NCBI GenBank assembly: GCA_963675135.1
Contig: OY776132.1
Coordinates: forward strand, 1-64,000
Length of the DNA: 64,000 nucleotides
Origin: Galeopsis tetrahit
Lineage: Eukaryota > Streptophyta > Magnoliopsida > Lamiales > Lamiaceae
Direction: 5' to 3'
Shown: piece after piece, positions 59,964-64,000 of the stretch
Position numbering within the stretch: the first letter of the stretch is position 1
Layout of the letters: each line of letters opens with the position of its first letter
Position numbers and translations under genes: made by a program
Notes under the pieces: model-generated
The model's database searches: none
The model's input: the letters and a program-made list of their open reading frames with translations, nothing else
Told to the model about the DNA's origin: nothing

Positions 59964-60775
59964 GATCTTTACTTAGACAACTTTATTGTTCTTGGTTAAA
60001 CAAATATCAAACAGAAAATACCAAACAAAAAGTAAAAAACACAGAATTTTATAGTGGTTCGACAAATGTCTACATCCAGTCATCCACTCTCACAATCCCA
60101 GTTGTGATGTTTTATTAACTCCTTCTTGAGTTTCTTGTGGCTTAAAGTCCCAAGACTAAGACTTTGATCTTTTTTATTACACTTCCAAGTGTATCTTCGA
60201 TCGACTAGTAATTCTACAAGTAACTAGCACACTTGTTTACAAAACACAAACTGTAAAATGAAAAGTAAAACTTCTCTTGATTAGCCTCTGATTTCTTCTC
60301 TTCAGATCTGTGGCTCTTCTCAGATTTCTTGATCTCTTCAACTCTATGAGTTCTTCAATGCTTTGTAGACTTAGATTGCTCTTGAATGCTTCAGGATCAG
60401 TAGTCTTAGCAGTAGGAGATCACACAGTATTTATAGAACTTAGTATGACAGTTAGCAGTTTGTGAACTAACTCTCAACTAACTCTAAAACTATTTTTGTA
60501 ACTTATCCTTTTTGTAACCGACTTTGTAACTTCCTTCAACTAATTCCAAGTCAGCATATCTTCAAATATATCCAGTTACGCCTTAAATAAGTTTTCCAAT
60601 CTTATTCTTCAAACTCACCAACTCAGCACAGTAAAACTTACTGTTCTGACTTTTACTGTTCTGAGCCAGTCAGCACAGTTTTCCAAAACTGTTCTAACTT
60701 CTCCAGAATTCTTCTCTTGTATTTCTAAGCTTCTCTTCAACTCTTCTTGAAGGTCTTCTTATTCTGAAGTAGTCT
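59780..60775 (-). repeat. Element B 5' LTR (partial)
   Basis: Starts TGTTGGTCCC next to the primer site and continues beyond the ATTCA breakpoint, so it is the true parental LTR. TATA box at 60428-60435. The conserved box at 60049-60087 has an extra 8 bp. It stops at 60775, about 400 bp short of the full LTR, where a CAGGGCCGG sequence begins. Confidence 0.88.
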
Positions 60776-61035
60776 CAGGGCCGGTCCTAGGAATATCTGG
60801 GCCTGAATCGAATTTAAAAAAAAGGCCCTGTCCTTTCATATTTTTTATTCTATACGAACTTATAAAACATAATGTAAAATATTTTTTCAAGGACTAACAT
60901 TATATAAAGGGATTAAAGTTTTTTTAGTCCTTTAAATTGGACTAATTTTGAATTTGGTCCCGATGGAATACACATTTTGATTTTAGTCCCATAAGTTGGT
61001 CGAAATTTTGAATTCAGTCCAATTACTACAATTTG
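60776..61035. mobile_element. Possible hAT-like element end
   Basis: The sequence interrupting LTR B begins CAGGGCCGGTCCTAGG, like common plant hAT termini, and is followed by an AT-rich stretch with repeated TTTAGTCC/GGACTAA motifs. I could not find a matching right terminus or the remaining LTR, so this is tentative. Confidence 0.35.
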
Positions 61036-61039
61036 ACAG

Positions 61040-61400
61040 CCTAGGGGGGGCCGGTGGCCCCCCTTGTGGTGCACCGCTGCAACAACTCCTCACCCGAGGC
61101 TTTAAATTGAAATTCCGCCTCGACACAAGTGATTTTTTTGTCGATTTAGGGGGTATGCAAGCATTGAGAGAATTCCGACAACTTTGAAAAAATGGTGCAC
61201 AAGGCTGCCCAAGACAGCAGCCTAGGGGGGGCCTGTGGCACACGTGTGGTGCACCGCTGCAACAACTCCGCACCCGAGGCCTCAAATCGAAATTCCGCCT
61301 CGACAAAAGTGATTTTTTTGTCGATTTAGGGGGGTATGCAAGCTTTCGAAGAATTCCGACAACTTTGAAAACGGGCCCCACGAACGCTGCCCCGTCAAAA
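61040..61400. repeat. GC-rich ~180-bp tandem repeat (two copies and a partial)
   Basis: CTAGGGGGGGCC, GTGGTGCACCGCTGCAACAA and CCGCCTCGACA, then GTGATTTTTTTGTCGATTTA and GAATTCCGACAACTTTGAAAA, occur in the same order at 61041 and about 180 bp later, with a decayed third part after 61380. Minus-strand open frames here are repeat products. Confidence 0.8.
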
Positions 61401-62048
61401 CTCCCGTCCCGGGACCTCGAATGCTAAATTTAACACTGGAAATGAATTCCTGGGCTGATTTAAGGGGGGGGGGGGTGCATAGGGTCATGCCTGAACGTTT
61501 AGTTAAATAAATACGCTCAGTTTACGCATGACTCAAAAATATGAGAAGGCGCTTTCGATACAAATCTCTCAACTCTCACTTCCCTATCTATCCGAGGTCG
61601 GGTTAAAAACCCCCTCCGGTAAACCCTTTGGGAAAAATCCGGTAGGAGGAAAACCGTGCCTCTTCACTTAGAATGGGTACTCCTCCCGATAATAATTGTT
61701 CTATTAAATGTCAAAGTATGCATGCACACGCTAATCCAAACTATTACAACTTTAAGACAAATACCTAACACTATTACAATCTTTAGGTAAAAACTTTGTG
61801 CAGTAATCCAACCAGCTCTCCGTCTACTCCACTGTATGCGCGCTCCTGATTGAGGATCAAGAGTCCATGCGAGCATTCCAGCCTTCGTCCGTGCTTCCAT
61901 CGTGCCAACCATGTATGCTACTTGCTTCCTTCTTCGCAAACCTGCACTAATCCTCTTCACACAGCAGTGCCTATTCCAATAATATACCAAACCATATAGG
62001 GAGTACGTCGACATAAGAGGACACATAAGAAGAAAGCACACCCAAGCC
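61401..62048 (-). other. Probable LINE 3' untranslated region and flank
   Basis: Follows the LINE ORF on the minus strand and contains GGGAGGAGTACCCATTC and GGTTTTCCTCCTACCGG, with TTTTTCCCAAAGGG further on, a block style I associate with plant LINE 3' ends. No clear poly-A tract marks the end. The 148-codon minus frame at 61664-62110 is not convincing. Confidence 0.45.
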
Positions 62049-62990
62049 CTAAATGAATGCGAAATGACCATTAACCCCTTTAATGAAACCTCCAAACATG
62101 CACATATCAATCTGGATGCTCTTAATCACACGCTCTATCTGGTACTTCTTGTCTTCAAACCGGAACTTGTTTCTAGTCTTCCAAACATGATACACCACAG
62201 TCATAACACATAATCGGAGTATCTTCTTCTTAGTTACATTGATACCCCTAGCTTTGTGAATATCGTCCAAGACCTCCTTAAGATTACGTCTTCTACTGTT
62301 CCAGTCGAGCCAATCACCCAGTCTCTTCCAAATGAGTTGCACAAAGTTGGATTCGAAGAATAGGTGGTTTATAGATTCCTCCCCATTGATACAAAAGATG
62401 CATCTTTTATCCTCTATATCCGTGCAGGTTTTATATGTGCGAACCCTTTCACGAGCAACCAACCAACATATGAACGAGGCTTTAGGAGGGATAAACGAGG
62501 CCCATAAGTCCTGGAAACGAATATCCGGTTGACTTTGCATCTCGTTAAGCTCCTTGTAAACTTTGCCTACATCCAAACCCTTAATGTTTACCATTCTCTC
62601 CAGCTTGCGTATAGTATTCTGAGTGCCCCCATATTTTTCCACAATTTGGTCTCTAAATTTGCAAATGAATCTCTGCATCATCGAGCTGGTCCCTTCCTTA
62701 CGCATTTGCCATATCGTGTCTCCTGCTAGCCAACACTCACTCACCCACTTAACCCATAGTGTATCCTTCTTCTTATGGATATCCCATATAGTCTTGCTAC
62801 ATAGCACACGATTCCAGCCTTCCATGTCCTTCAAACCAAGCCCACCCTTAGCCTTTTCGTGACAAATATCAGCCCACGCGACCAATGGGGGTTTGCCACT
62901 CCATAGAAACTGTCTGCACACCGACTCCAGCTTTCGAATCACCCCTTTAGGGATGGGCAAAACACCAAACCAAAAACTGAGGATACCATA
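62049..62990 (-). pseudogene. LINE (non-LTR) reverse transcriptase ORF2, C-terminal part
   Basis: About 313 codons of the region after the reverse transcriptase core of plant L1-type LINEs. Features in order: FGVLPIPKGVIRKLESVCRQF and LWSG (the conserved segment after RT), WADICHEKAKGGLGLKDM, and a zf-RVT domain at about residues 166-240 (LWASFIPPKASFICWLVARE, CIFC, ESINHLFFESNF). A WKTRNKFRFE tail ends it. It ends in a normal stop. The 5' side, including the catalytic core, is cut off at 62990 by an LTR; the four residues before YGIL are LTR sequence. Such proteins reverse-transcribe LINE RNA at the target site; this one is a dead fragment. Confidence 0.85.
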
Positions 62991-63933
62991 TGTTGGTCCC
63001 AAGTTGAGTTAATAATATTGAGTAAGCTAGTAAAAGTCTAGAGGGGAGGGGTGAATAGACTTTTAAAAATCTTTCAATATATCAGAATACGTAATGCGGA
63101 ATTAATCAAAGTAACAATGATCCCAATCAAGTTTATACTCAACTTCTATTCGTAATTCGAACTTCTGTATGAATACTCTACTTGTCTTGTTTAGATAAGT
63201 AATTAATCAAGTAAGCAATTAAACAAACAAGAAAGTAAATCAACACACAACGATTTTATAGTGGTTCGACAACTTGTCTACATCCACTCTCACAACTCTA
63301 GTCGTGAAATTTATTAACTCTTCCAATCGAGTGTTCTTGTGGCTTTAAGTCCCAAGATATAAGACTTCGATCTTCTCGAAAACACTTCCAAGTGCCTCTT
63401 CGATCTAAACTAGCTAAATACAAGTAACTGGCGACTTTGAAACAAAAACGTAAAAGTAAACTTCTCTATTCAGTAGTAGCCTTCTGGTTTCTTCACTTGT
63501 CTTCTGGCTTCTTTCTGAATTTCAACTCTAAGAGTGTTCTGCTTCGAATATCTCTTATGAATGCTTCAATTGAATGTAGAATATCAATGCATCAGTAGTC
63601 TTCAATCGTTGAATGCCATGGGGTATTTTTAAGCTTCAACTTCAAGAACTTTATGTTATGTAACTACCTTTTCTTGAAAACTAACTTCTAACTTCTTCTT
63701 CTTATCCATCCACGCGTTTCTTCAGTTAATTAGTTATTCCTTAACTAACTCTTCAATCCTTATCTTCAATACGCGTTTTTGTAACTAACTTCAATCTTCT
63801 TGTCTTGTCTTGTCGCGCACCTGTCTTGTTTCCACTTGACTTGTCTTGCGCATCCAGTCTTCAACAGTAGACTTCAACATATAACTAATCTAGTCCTATT
63901 ATCTATTCCTAACAAGACTATTATATTACTTTA
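62991..63933 (-). repeat. LTR of a fourth copia element (type D), interrupted
   Basis: Begins TGTTGGTCCCAAGTTGAG like LTR B but is clearly diverged afterwards. It keeps the AAAAGTCTA...TAGACTTTT hairpin (63032-63064) and the TTTATAGTGGTTC...CTACATCCACT box (63255-63288). It inserted in the LINE and is itself interrupted at 63934. Confidence 0.8.
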
Positions 63934-64000
63934 TGTTGGTCCCTGAACGAGTAGTGAATGGGATTAAAGTCTAGAGGGGAGGGGTGAATAGACTTTAAAA
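63934..64000 (-). repeat. Start of an element-C-type LTR, running off the window
   Basis: TGTTGGTCCCTGAACGAGTA and the following AAAGTCTAG...TAGACTTT hairpin are the reverse complement of the 3' end of LTR C, here in minus orientation. Only 67 bp are visible. Confidence 0.8.

Overview
The window is the end of a plant chromosome. It opens with about 6.1 kb of CCCTAAA repeats (Arabidopsis-type telomere, C-rich strand read inward). The rest is AT-rich subtelomeric DNA dominated by nested transposable elements. LTR retrotransposons primed by initiator tRNA-Met, a CACTA transposon, Stowaway and hAT MITEs and a plant LINE all point to a flowering plant; I cannot name the species. I see no rRNA, tRNA or CRISPR array, and no complete host gene.

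Layout. 1-6092: telomere. 6093-10977: subtelomeric DNA with a three-copy AT-rich repeat, a decayed MATE-transporter pseudogene (7579-8388, minus) and a 92-codon open frame of unknown nature (8978-9256). 11162-38752: one 27.6-kb Ty1/copia element of Sirevirus type on the minus strand ('element A'), with LTRs of 1640 and 1637 bp differing at roughly 1% of sites by eye, a PBS, a PPT, a one-frame gag-pol and a long env-like region. It sits inside a Stowaway-like MITE (halves at 10978-11161 and 38753-38851). Its gag-pol is split by a 12,347-bp CACTA transposon (22534-34880, TAG target duplication). The CACTA element has no recognisable transposase, but it carries two Stowaway-type MITEs, a hAT-type MITE and exon pieces of a GH1 beta-glucosidase gene.

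39292-60775: the wreck of a second Sirevirus ('element B', minus), into whose gag a third ('element C', plus) had inserted. One large deletion joined their env-like genes head to head. Then the block [LTR C - gag B - PBS - part of LTR B] was amplified into five tandem units of exactly 3,458 bp (the last has an internal deletion). The breakpoints sit at an ATTCA microhomology. Units alternate at many sites (1 resembles 3, 2 resembles 4), showing later duplication as 6.9-kb dimers.

60776-64000: a possible hAT end, a GC-rich 180-bp repeat, the 3' part of a LINE, and two more nested LTR starts.

The most interesting signals are in the LTRs. (1) Every LTR family here has, 25-60 bp from its U5 end, an inverted repeat around a G-rich (element strand: C-rich) loop; the stem sequence differs between families while the architecture is kept. 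(2) A bipartite box, TTTATAGTGGTTC...CTACRTCCACT, is shared by all four LTR families. (3) Element C LTRs have two full matches to the plant mitosis-specific activator (MSA) consensus just upstream of the TATA box. (4) The tandem-amplified gag cassette has a dimeric higher-order structure.
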